Below the pieces are notes generated by a model. It saw only the letters and a program-made list of their open reading frames with translations, was not told the origin of the DNA and made no database searches. Positions 58,201 through 64,000 of a stretch of DNA of 64,000 nt are shown piece after piece. Every line of letters starts with the position of its first letter. Position 1 is the first letter of the stretch. Position numbers and translations under genes: made by a program. Source of the stretch: Candidatus Saccharimonadota bacterium (GTDB taxonomy: Bacteria > Patescibacteriota > Saccharimonadia > Saccharimonadales > Saccharimonadaceae); assembly GCA_905372785.1 (NCBI GenBank), contig CAJPQG010000001.1, forward strand, positions 124,001 through 188,000, in the 5' to 3' direction.

Positions 58201-58945
58201 GCTCATCGCTCAAAAAGGCACCAGTTCCTACACAAAGCAAAATCTCATGTGCATCCTGGTCGCTATGGTCAAGATAGTGGCCATCACAGGTTATCACGCA
58301 CGGAATATCAAGCTCCTGGCTCAATTGTTCCAAGTAGCCATTAATTTTCATCTGCACATCCCAGCGAGCAGGGTTTTCCGGATGCCCGTGATCTTGCAGC
58401 TCCAAGTAGTATCGATCGCCAAATACACGCTTATACCACTGAGCGACCTCCTTTGCTCCCTGATAATCATCGATGCGCAGCTTCTCTCCCAATTCTCCAC
58501 TCGCACAGGCCGATAACACAATTAGCCCTTCGCCATATTGCTCCAATAGCTCATGGTCGATACGTGGCTTGTAGTACATACCCTCTAGGTTCGCCTTTGT
58601 CGAGAGCATCATCAAATTACTATAGCCAGTGTTATTCATTGCTAGCAAAATCAAATGGTACCGCGCCTTATCCTTGCTTGGATCACGGTCATGCCGTGAA
58701 CGAGCTGCCACATAAGCCTCCATACCAAAAATAGGCTTTATGCCATTAGCCTGCGCAGTTTTGAGCATCTCAATCGTACCGCTCATGGTACCGTGATCGG
58801 TGATTGCTACTGCATTCATACCAAGGTCCTTAACCCTACCCACAAGATCGGGAATCTTAGTTAAGCCATCTAGCAGCGAGTGGTGAGTGTGATTATGCAG
58901 GTGTACATAATCCGCCGGCTCAAGTGTTGTCGGTGCACTACTCAT
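55241..58945 (-). CDS. dnaE: DNA polymerase III alpha subunit
   Basis: Replicative polymerase of 1234 residues. The N-terminal PHP domain starts with LHNHTHHSLLDG (about 16-27), the polymerase core has GPGRGSAAGSIIAYAL and the catalytic PDIDID (about residue 429), then a helix-hairpin-helix/beta-binding region, an OB domain (VTVGGIISTVRTIVTKSGTKMAFVKIED) and a C-terminal tail. It lacks the proofreading exonuclease, which is normal for DnaE. ATG overlaps the previous stop as ATGA. It is the last gene of the gatC-dnaE run. Confidence 0.98.
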   Translation of the reverse strand: MSSAPTTLEPADYVHLHNHTHHSLLDGLTKIPDLVGRVKDLGMNAVAITDHGTMSGTIEMLKTAQANGIKPIFGMEAYVAARSRHDRDPSKDKARYHLILLAMNNTGYSNLMMLSTKANLEGMYYKPRIDHELLEQYGEGLIVLSACASGELGEKLRIDDYQGAKEVAQWYKRVFGDRYYLELQDHGHPENPARWDVQMKINGYLEQLSQELDIPCVITCDGHYLDHSDQDAHEILLCVGTGAFLSDERRMSLKDFELHVTDPKEIIARWGKTNPDAVRNTRVIADRCNVTIELGKILIPEFPVPDGMDEKVYLDKLVYQGMAVRYHNVDPAKAEHMSNQDIRAMLTEDQRSRLDMEFGVLDRMGYNGYFLIVQDFINWGKSQGIVFGPGRGSAAGSIIAYALNITDLDPLKYDLLFERFLNPDRVSMPDIDIDIQDTRRGEVIEYCAQKYGRSRVTNIGTFGTMAARAAVRDVARVLQIPYGESDRLAKLVPAPVQGRHIPLARSVKEDADLKKEYETNPVAKEVYDFAMRLEGTMRSHGVHAAGVVIAPDDVVKYVPLEMAQKGVVATQFPMGPVEELGLLKMDFLGLSNLTIINNAMRIIRKVYDTEIDLTTLPLDDEETYKLFQRGDTTGVFQLESAGMKRYLRQLKPSVFEDIIAMVALYRPGPMQFIDSFIRRKHGEEPITYLHPGMENSLKNTYGILVYQEQFMQISKEWCGFTGGQADTLRKAVGKKKIDLMKKVKPEFIEGAVNVGGATAEIAETFWDQLEEFANYCFNKSHAACYALIAYWTAYLKAHYPDAFMAALMTSDQDDTERLAIEIAECQRMGINVLPPDVNESFLEFAVVPHENKIRFGMVAVKGVGQHAVEEVLEAREREGKLDSIEKFARSVSTSRFNRKAWESLIKSGGFDQLEDRKTLLNNLDTITAFAQKIQKEAASGQTNIFGMLEEVSAGVESHLKLTPAPAPGTQKEYLAWERELMGLYVSSHPLDNYTTYFTEQTVPLSRITPTIDGRPVTVGGIISTVRTIVTKSGTKMAFVKIEDKVHEAEIVVFPNLFEQVGAKLQQDTIIRVDGRVNARDRDGNLRDEASVIAQDIIEITDDELKNYESTGRTMSGPKASSAAKRQYKQQHARSAAATAKPSQPPKKMTAEPAMRAIKSAPLPQTLYVRILDPDNISQLESLKNHCLAHPGSLQVVLVLGAEKSAMRLQFKVDGSLELVEALKEVLGQDAVILK

Positions 58946-59163
58946 GAGGGTTCACTCCGATCAGCTGCAGCAGCATCAATTTCTAGTGCAGCAAGCTGAC
59001 GACGCTTGCGGAGCCGCACTGCACGACGAGCGATTGCTAGCCCACTATTGCGCGCTTCTTGCGGTTCAAATCGAAACAACGTCATCAAAAACTGGGCACT
59101 ACCATCAAGTAGCCAATTATATACGTCGTTCCCTTTCTTGTATATACTCCGCATTCGCCGCAT
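58942..59163 (-). CDS. Small basic protein of unknown function
   Basis: A 73-residue protein with an Arg/Lys-rich, helix-forming composition and no transmembrane segment (RRAVRLRKRRQLAALEIDA in the second half). No family is recognised. AAAGGA precedes the ATG and the TGA stop overlaps the dnaE ATG, so it is a genuine operon member. Its TGA is one of the clear in-operon uses of TGA as stop. Confidence 0.65.
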   Translation of the reverse strand: MRRMRSIYKKGNDVYNWLLDGSAQFLMTLFRFEPQEARNSGLAIARRAVRLRKRRQLAALEIDAAAADRSEPS

Positions 59164-59175
59164 TATATTGTTCCT

Positions 59176-59454
59176 TTATTTGCCTGCGTTATCTTTCTTG
59201 CTATCACTTGCCGCTCGGCGCTTACTGTGGGCGTGAGCCCGCATAACCTCAACGGCGCCAGTAATGTTCTTACCAAGCTGCACCATAGACTTCATATCAC
59301 CCCAATTACGACGCGTCTCAGCGGCTGTCTCCTGAACATGATGCGCCGTCTCGGCAATCTTCTTGCCCGTGCGAATTACCAGCACAATCAGCACTACCAA
59401 AAGGCTTACGAGTACAGCTGCAATACCAACAAGTATCCATGCAATAACCATCAT
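59176..59454 (-). CDS. Small membrane protein with coiled-coil tail
   Basis: A 92-residue protein: one N-terminal hydrophobic helix (about 3-27), then a polar, probably coiled-coil segment (KKIAETAHHVQETAAETRRN) and a basic C-terminus. The layout is like DUF948 or YtxH-type stress proteins, but no firm family match can be claimed. TAGGAGA precedes the ATG. It lies between gatB and the gene before dnaE. Confidence 0.65.
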   Translation of the reverse strand: MMVIAWILVGIAAVLVSLLVVLIVLVIRTGKKIAETAHHVQETAAETRRNWGDMKSMVQLGKNITGAVEVMRAHAHSKRRAASDSKKDNAGK

Positions 59455-59473
59455 AACGTTCTCCTATCTCTCG

Positions 59474-60904
59474 CTATAGCCGCTCGCGAATAAGCTTCTG
59501 GGCAATGGCCGGGTTGGCCTTACCCTGTGATCGCTTCATAACCTGGCCAACGAGATAGCCAATCGCCTTATCTTTACCATTTTTAATATCTTCAATCGAG
59601 CGCTGGCTGGCCGGATCTGCCAAAACCGCCTCAACAACCTCAGCAATAAAATCGGTGTCGCTACTCTGAAGTAACCCACGGGCTTGAGCAATCTCCTTTG
59701 GCGATAGCTCTTCGGTAAATAGTGCTGCAAAAATCTCTTTAGCACCGCCACTCGATACTGCGCCCTGCATCGTCATGGCTGCTAGCTCAGCAAGACTCTC
59801 TGCAGTTGGTAGTCCACGCTCTAGAAGCTCCGCGAGCTGATCATTATTCGCGAACCAGTAGGCAACTTTAACTACCTGATCAGCATCAAGTAACTGCTGC
59901 ACTTCACGCACACGCTGCGCCACCTGTTGGTGCGCCAGCAATGAATCTACCACTGAGCGGTCCAGTCCCAGCCCACTCCACGCTTTGCGATAATCTGCAG
60001 GCAGCTCTGGCACTTCAGCCCAAATTGCTGCTATTTCCTCATCGCTCAAGCGCACTGGTGGAATGTCAGCATCTGGCATATAGCGATAGTCTTGCGCGTC
60101 CTCTTTGCTACGCTGCGAGAATGTTGCTTGTTTTGTATCATCCCAGCCACGGGTTTCTTGGCGAACTTTTTCGCCTGCTTCTAATGCGTCAATTTGTCGC
60201 TTAAACTCATACTCAGCCGCTCGTTCTACGCTACGGAATGAGTTCAGGTTTTTAATTTCTGTGCGAACGCCAAGCTCGCTAGCGCCTTTTTTAGCCACAG
60301 AAATATTGACATCAAAGCGCATATTACCGTGATACAAATCGCCATAGGTTACACCAGCATACACCATACGTCGCTGCAATTCTGTCGCATACGCTCGAGC
60401 TGCTTCAGCAGAATGAATGTCCGGCTCAGATACAATTTCAATCAGCGGCGTACCAGCACGGTTAAGATCCACCAAACTATAGCCTGACTCATGTGTCAAT
60501 TTACCTGCGTCTTCCTCAAGATGTGCGTGGTGAATACGCACTGGCGCCACCTCGCCATTATCAAGCGGCACCTCAATAGTGCCACTTAAGATAATCGGCT
60601 GGTACATCTGCGTGGTTTGGTAACCCTTTGGCAAATCTGGGTAAAAATAATGTTTGCGGTCAAATGAGCTCTCACGAGCTACATCGGCCCCAAGTGCTTT
60701 AGCAGCTCGCACCGCAAGGTGTACCGCCTCTTTGTTAAGCACTGGCAACATACCAGGCAGCCCATAATCAACTGCGCTCACGCAGCTATTTGGCTCTGCT
60801 TCACGAGCATCATTATTTGCACTACTAAATAGCTTGGTAGCTGTTTTTAGCTGCACATGACACTCAATTCCAATCGTCATTTCATAATCATCATATTTCG
60901 CCAT
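59474..60904 (-). CDS. gatB: Aspartyl/glutamyl-tRNA amidotransferase subunit B
   Basis: Kinase/amidotransferase subunit that activates misacylated Glu-tRNA(Gln) or Asp-tRNA(Asn). The 476-residue product has the cradle domain with IGIECHVQLKTATKLFS, FDRKHYFYPDLPKGYQTTQ and MRFDVNISV, then helical and C-terminal tRNA-binding domains (YxxLIGQVMK-like: IGYLVGQVMKRSQGKANP). Length is normal. GGAGAGAG precedes the ATG. Confidence 0.98.
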   Translation of the reverse strand: MAKYDDYEMTIGIECHVQLKTATKLFSSANNDAREAEPNSCVSAVDYGLPGMLPVLNKEAVHLAVRAAKALGADVARESSFDRKHYFYPDLPKGYQTTQMYQPIILSGTIEVPLDNGEVAPVRIHHAHLEEDAGKLTHESGYSLVDLNRAGTPLIEIVSEPDIHSAEAARAYATELQRRMVYAGVTYGDLYHGNMRFDVNISVAKKGASELGVRTEIKNLNSFRSVERAAEYEFKRQIDALEAGEKVRQETRGWDDTKQATFSQRSKEDAQDYRYMPDADIPPVRLSDEEIAAIWAEVPELPADYRKAWSGLGLDRSVVDSLLAHQQVAQRVREVQQLLDADQVVKVAYWFANNDQLAELLERGLPTAESLAELAAMTMQGAVSSGGAKEIFAALFTEELSPKEIAQARGLLQSSDTDFIAEVVEAVLADPASQRSIEDIKNGKDKAIGYLVGQVMKRSQGKANPAIAQKLIRERL

Positions 60905-60914
60905 ATCTCTCTCC

Positions 60915-61340
60915 TTACACCGCTCCTAGGTCTTGCAAGCCACGGTAAAAACTTGCTAGCGCCGACTGCACCATTTGTGGCGCCAATTGCACCGTCGTCT
61001 CGTGTGCGATACGGTTGCGCAGCTTGTGTGCCGCCCAAACACTATTCGCGTTACTCCATCGCTTTTGTGCATGCTTCATGCGCTCTCCCATGGTTTTACC
61101 AGGGATACCTTTGTCGCGAAGCGCTTGGTCTAATAGGCTATCTGCACGCAGCACTGCCATCGGCAAGGCGTCTCCGCCTTTATCAGCTAATGCCTGAATA
61201 GCCTGCCATTTTTCACGATATGCAGCCTTGTTAAGCGCCTTAGGTTTTTTACCAAGGAAGAATCCAACGACGTATAATAGTCCTCCGACTACAAGCAGTG
61301 CGACTGCAAGCGGCAGAATTGCATCAAACCCCATGTCCAT
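60915..61340 (-). CDS. Membrane-anchored protein with HEPN-like motif
   Basis: A 141-residue protein with one N-terminal helix (about 8-29) and a helical cytoplasmic part. HKLRNRIAHE contains R108-x4-H113, the R-x4-6-H motif of HEPN-type ribonucleases, set in a helix-rich context as in HEPN proteins. The overall similarity is weak and a toxin or RNase role is only a hypothesis. It sits between gatA and gatB; its ATG overlaps the gatA stop (TGATG), so it is made with the amidotransferase. Confidence 0.6.
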   Translation of the reverse strand: MDMGFDAILPLAVALLVVGGLLYVVGFFLGKKPKALNKAAYREKWQAIQALADKGGDALPMAVLRADSLLDQALRDKGIPGKTMGERMKHAQKRWSNANSVWAAHKLRNRIAHETTVQLAPQMVQSALASFYRGLQDLGAV

Positions 61341-62725
61341 CAGCGCTCACCCTCGATAGCTTGCGCAAGCCCAAGTAGCTGCTGATCTGACTGCATTGGG
61401 CCAATGAGCTGTACACCAATTGGTAGCCCATCTTTTGATGTTCCGGCTGGCACCGACACGCCAGGCAATCCAGCTAGACTCACCGGAATAGTCATCAAAT
61501 CAGCCTGATACATCTGCACAGGATCATGTGTTTTAGCGCCCAACTTAAAGGCTGGTGTTGGCGCCACAGGGCTCACCAGCACATCATACTGTTGAAACAG
61601 TGCATTAAATTCCCGAATTAATAGCGCCCTAGCTTTTTGCGCCTTCATGTAATACGCATCAAAATACCCGCTCGATAGCACGTAACTACCCATCATGATG
61701 CGGCGTTTATTTTCTGCCTCAAATCCCTGATCTCGGCTATATCGATAAACGTCCTCTAAATTAGTAGCCTCTGCGCGATTGCCGTAGCGAATACCATCGT
61801 AGCGAGCCAAATTACTCGAAACTTCAGCTGGAATAATGATGTAATACATACCTGGGGTGTACGCAAGCATCTTCAGTGAAACCTCTTCCACTGTGTGGCC
61901 AGCCTCTTCTAGCTTCTGCGCATACTCACGCGTTACGGCAGCAACTTCTTCATCTGTTCCCTCGCCAAGTGTTTCACGAATCAGGCCAATCTTTAGTGGC
62001 TTTGACTCTGGTAGTGTAGGCTGCCAGTAGTCAGCTAGCGTGGTCATATCTTTATCGTCCTGGCCAGCAATAACGCTCATTACCAAATCAACGTCAGCTG
62101 GAGTATGCGCAAAACAACCCACAGTATCAGTGCTGCTAGCCATAGCTACGACACCATACCGGCTCACAGCTCCATAGGTTGGCTTAATACCATACACACC
62201 ATTAAAACTAGCTGGCTGGCGGATTGATCCACCAGTGTCGCTACCCAAGGTAAATGGCACAATATCCAATGCTACTGCTACTGCAGAACCACCACTGCTA
62301 CCACCAGCAACGCGGCTTGTATCGACTGCATTTTTAGTTGGGCCAAAAGCTGAATTTTCAGTACTACCGCCATGCGCAAAAGCATCAAGATTTACTTTGC
62401 CAATACAAATTGCCCCTTCCGCCTCTAGGCGCTCAACAGCCTCGGCTTGCACCGGTGAGGTAAAGGTCTCTAACATATGGCTTGCCGCCGTTGTTGGTGC
62501 ACCAAATGCCATAAAATTATCCTTCAGCGCAAAGGGAACGCCCGCCAGGCGGCCAGTAAGCTTTCCTTCGTCCACCAGGCGCGCTCGCTCTAGTGCACGC
62601 TGCTCTGTTAGGTTAATAAAGATATCATACTCACGGCTAGCCTTAGCTTTTTCCAGCGCCTCACTCACTCGCTGCACAGCACTGCGGCCATCTGTTATGT
62701 ATTCATGTATTGTTGTTTTGCTCAT
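61340..62725 (-). CDS. gatA: Glutamyl-tRNA(Gln)/aspartyl-tRNA(Asn) amidotransferase subunit A
   Basis: Glutaminase subunit of the GatCAB complex. The 461-residue product carries the amidase signature VAGGSSGGSAVAVALDIVPFTLGSDTGGSIRQPASF (about 140-175), with the catalytic Lys in the FALKDN stretch and the two serines in GGSSGGS and GSDTGGS. AAGGTG precedes the ATG. Its TGA stop overlaps the next ATG as TGATG. Confidence 0.98.
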   Translation of the reverse strand: MSKTTIHEYITDGRSAVQRVSEALEKAKASREYDIFINLTEQRALERARLVDEGKLTGRLAGVPFALKDNFMAFGAPTTAASHMLETFTSPVQAEAVERLEAEGAICIGKVNLDAFAHGGSTENSAFGPTKNAVDTSRVAGGSSGGSAVAVALDIVPFTLGSDTGGSIRQPASFNGVYGIKPTYGAVSRYGVVAMASSTDTVGCFAHTPADVDLVMSVIAGQDDKDMTTLADYWQPTLPESKPLKIGLIRETLGEGTDEEVAAVTREYAQKLEEAGHTVEEVSLKMLAYTPGMYYIIIPAEVSSNLARYDGIRYGNRAEATNLEDVYRYSRDQGFEAENKRRIMMGSYVLSSGYFDAYYMKAQKARALLIREFNALFQQYDVLVSPVAPTPAFKLGAKTHDPVQMYQADLMTIPVSLAGLPGVSVPAGTSKDGLPIGVQLIGPMQSDQQLLGLAQAIEGER

Positions 62726-62727
62726 AA

Positions 62728-63015
62728 TTACAACACCTTTGGTACCTTTACTTGCTGCTCTGCTGTATCTGGCGCCAGCTGCAGTAGCTCCTCACGGCTA
62801 ATATCTTGCTGCGGCTGGTCTTCGCGCCATATATTAGATTGCCCGCCGACGCGGAATACTGGCTTCGCTTCTGCCGTATCCAGCTCGTCTAACATTTCTA
62901 CATAGCCCAAAATCTGGGTTAAATCTTGCTGCATAGCCACTTCTTCATCTTGAGAGAGCCCCAGCGCACTCAGTTGTGCTAAGTGAAGCACCTCATCCCG
63001 TGTAATTTTCGTCAT
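62728..63015 (-). CDS. gatC: Aspartyl/glutamyl-tRNA amidotransferase subunit C
   Basis: Small subunit that wraps GatA and GatB. From ATG 63015 it has 95 residues: MTKITRDEVLHLAQLSALGL, ILGYVEMLDELDT and REDQPQQDISREELLQLAPDT are all typical. The ATG lies 6 nt after TATACT without a Shine-Dalgarno, so it looks leaderless; the upstream in-frame codons to 63075 are rejected for this reason. It heads the gatC-dnaE operon. Confidence 0.95.
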   Translation of the reverse strand: MTKITRDEVLHLAQLSALGLSQDEEVAMQQDLTQILGYVEMLDELDTAEAKPVFRVGGQSNIWREDQPQQDISREELLQLAPDTAEQQVKVPKVL

Positions 63016-63021
63016 AGTATT

Positions 63022-63027
63022 AGTATA
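63022..63027 (-). promoter_or_regulatory. -10 box of the gatC-dnaE operon (leaderless)
   Basis: TATACT on the minus strand, 6 nt before the gatC ATG. It uses the same TATACTAATACTATG string as clpP. The -35 is not evident. Confidence 0.6.
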
Positions 63028-63077
63028 CCCTGCTACACGCAAAATACCTAGTTCCCTAGGTAAAGTCACCCGCACCT

Positions 63078-63106
63078 TTGTGAAGGAATGTCTTTTATGG
63101 TATAGT
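63078..63106 (+). promoter_or_regulatory. Promoter of the 63.2-kb membrane-protein gene
   Basis: Plus strand: -35 TTGTGA at 63078-63083, a 17-nt spacer, -10 TATAGT at 63101-63106. It gives a leader of about 80 nt. Confidence 0.7.
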
Positions 63107-63192
63107 TAGAATGATCATTGGCTATTCATTATGGCAGTAGCAATTTGCTACGTAGCCACAACCCGGTACAGAAAGAAAGTAGGTGGTTTCCA

Positions 63193-63579
63193 ATGATAGC
63201 ACTAGTTGACATAATGATGATAGTAGTTTGTATGTTTACCGCAGCAGCCTGCGTATTGGGCTATATCCAGGTCTACGCCACCAATACTAGCACTCACATT
63301 CAGAGTGTCAATAAATTACGTGAATGGAGGGCCCGGCATGAGCTCCTGATGTATTACTGCAAAGTAGCCTTATGGCTAAACTTCATGTCAGCCACAGCCG
63401 CGCTAGTGGCTTTACTACTAAGTAAGCCGTCCGCTCCATCAATCGGCGTGCCCATCTCAGGCTACACATGGTTCCTAGTTACCGCTATCGAGGTTTGTGC
63501 TCTGCAAGTAATTGGCACTAAACATAAGATGTGCATTACCCACATAACCAGGATACTCAGTGATAGGAGTGTTCGCTAA
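63193..63579 (+). CDS. Small membrane protein of unknown function
   Basis: A 128-residue protein with three hydrophobic helices (about 1-28, 56-76 and 88-108) and a basic loop between the first two (SVNKLREWRARHELLM). No family is recognised. ATG 63193 has AGGTGG (63181-63186) at 6 nt; the in-frame ATG at 63118 lies too near the predicted transcription start and has no ribosome-binding site. The gene ends in a strong terminator and is divergent from gatC. Confidence 0.75.
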   Translation: MIALVDIMMIVVCMFTAAACVLGYIQVYATNTSTHIQSVNKLREWRARHELLMYYCKVALWLNFMSATAALVALLLSKPSAPSIGVPISGYTWFLVTAIEVCALQVIGTKHKMCITHITRILSDRSVR

Positions 63580-63603
63580 TATTCCTACTATCTTCAACTG
63601 TAG

Positions 63604-63665
63604 CCCCACCACCCTTCATCTCGCGCCCTTGGCGCTTCGGAGATGACCAGGCTGGTGGGGTTTTT
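63604..63665 (+). terminator. Terminator after the 63.2-kb gene
   Basis: CCCCACCA and TGGTGGGG enclose a second stem (CATCTC / GAGATG and GCGC / GCGC) and are followed by TTTTT. A compound hairpin. Confidence 0.85.
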
Positions 63666-63678
63666 CTTTGGTGCTATC

Positions 63679-63707
63679 TTTACGTTATACCACTTTAGTG
63701 GTATAAT
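63679..63707 (+). promoter_or_regulatory. Promoter of the last gene
   Basis: Plus strand: -35 TTTACG at 63679-63684, a 17-nt spacer, -10 TATAAT at 63702-63707. The spacer is filled by the palindrome at 63686-63705. Confidence 0.75.
63686..63705. promoter_or_regulatory. Palindromic operator candidate
   Basis: A perfect 9-bp inverted repeat, TATACCACT-TT-AGTGGTATA, lies between the -35 and -10 boxes and overlaps the -10. The position is ideal for a dimeric repressor. Confidence 0.6.
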
Positions 63708-63780
63708 TAAAGTAGATCATTAGTCGATTCATCATCTATAGCACCCGGCTGTAGATGCTTACCGAAAGGATGTGATCCTA

Positions 63781-64000
63781 ATGACGAGGTTTAAGAAGTT
63801 TATTAAGGACTACAGGTTTAAGGGCTTTAGTCTTATGGACCTTGACTTTGTAGATTCGGTCTTATGGGCAGTCCTAATCGTAGCGTCATGGCTTGTGGCG
63901 GTAGTTGGTATCATTATCGTAAATGTCGTAGGCTTTACAAATGCTTCAAATGGGGGACTCCTGCTAGCAACGATTGTTCTTGACGCCGCTCTTCTGTTGA
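63781..64000 (+). CDS. Partial membrane protein of unknown function (3' end outside window)
   Basis: 73 codons are visible from ATG 63781 with no stop before the window end. After a basic, Phe/Lys-rich N-terminus (MTRFKKFIKDYRFKG) there are two hydrophobic stretches (about 26-52 and 57-73). No family can be named. AAGGA lies about 10 nt upstream. The promoter with an embedded palindrome suggests it is regulated. Confidence 0.65.
   Translation, partial: MTRFKKFIKDYRFKGFSLMDLDFVDSVLWAVLIVASWLVAVVGIIIVNVVGFTNASNGGLLLATIVLDAALLL

Noticed and set aside
58942..61345. Reassignment of TGA to glycine, as in SR1/Gracilibacteria
   Set aside because: TGA is used as a normal stop in gatA (TGATG) and before dnaE (ATGA), and full-length conserved proteins contain no in-frame TGA.
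1..64000. CRISPR arrays, insertion sequences, prophage, integron or attachment sites
   Set aside because: No repeat-spacer pattern, transposase, integrase or phage structural gene was found; the only clear repeats are the 21-bp tandem and the 59-bp direct repeat.

Overview
The window reads as a chromosomal segment of an ultrasmall, host-dependent Patescibacteria (CPR) bacterium, most likely Candidatus Saccharibacteria (TM7). This is an inference from gene content, not from a 16S gene. The supports are compact informational operons, an almost complete absence of biosynthetic genes, a standalone PilB-type ATPase, many small membrane-anchored proteins of unknown function, and a cysteine-free long-form S14. 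TGA acts as a stop codon (gatA ends TGA inside TGATG; the gene before dnaE ends in an ATGA overlap). The standard code therefore applies, which argues against Gracilibacteria and SR1. I see no insertion sequence, prophage or CRISPR array.

Layout. 1-21.2 kb (minus strand) is the rpoBC / str / S10 / spc super-cluster in near-classical order: rpoB-rpoC, rpsL-rpsG, yajQ, fusA, an MFS transporter, tuf, a TM2-domain gene on the plus strand, rpsJ, then rplC-D-W-B, rpsS, rplV, rpsC, rplP, rpmC, rpsQ, rplN-X-E and rpsN. It is split into separate transcription units with recognisable promoters and terminators. 21.4-32.5 kb holds clpP, tig, an FAD oxidoreductase-SpoU methylase-hisS operon, tRNA-Leu(UAG), rsmD, and tyrS-yibE/F-recG. 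32.6-46.1 kb holds a class A penicillin-binding protein, a clpC-metallopeptidase-radA-PIN/TRAM operon, nusA, a membrane-anchored HNH nuclease and an M1 aminopeptidase. 46.2-53 kb is accessory-looking: a fused RNase HII-YraN protein, then a run of small membrane proteins including five DUF4190-like paralogues, four of them with a probable BamE/SmpA-like C-terminal domain, then rplS. 53-63 kb holds a PilB/GspE ATPase, a second SpoU methylase, and a seven-gene operon gatC-gatA-(HEPN-like membrane protein)-gatB-two small genes-dnaE. 63.1-64 kb holds two small membrane-protein genes, the last cut by the window end.

Working together: RNA polymerase, ribosomal proteins, EF-Tu, EF-G, trigger factor, ClpP/ClpC, two aminoacyl-tRNA synthetases and GatCAB form the gene-expression and protein-quality core. 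PBP1A, HNH nuclease, metallopeptidase and the DUF4190 proteins form an envelope-facing set that probably serves life on another cell.

Most notable observations: (1) RNA polymerase beta-prime has lost the cysteines of both canonical zinc sites and carries NADYDGD instead of NADFDGD at the active site. (2) RpoB and S12 carry substitutions at classical rifampicin- and streptomycin-resistance positions. (3) At least eight genes have a -10 box 6-8 nt upstream of the start codon and no Shine-Dalgarno sequence, which predicts leaderless mRNAs; one 20-nt gap carries two overlapping divergent -10 boxes. (4) The clpC promoter contains a CIRCE-like inverted repeat. (5) A DUF4190/BamE-like paralogue island sits between rplS and a fused rnhB-yraN.
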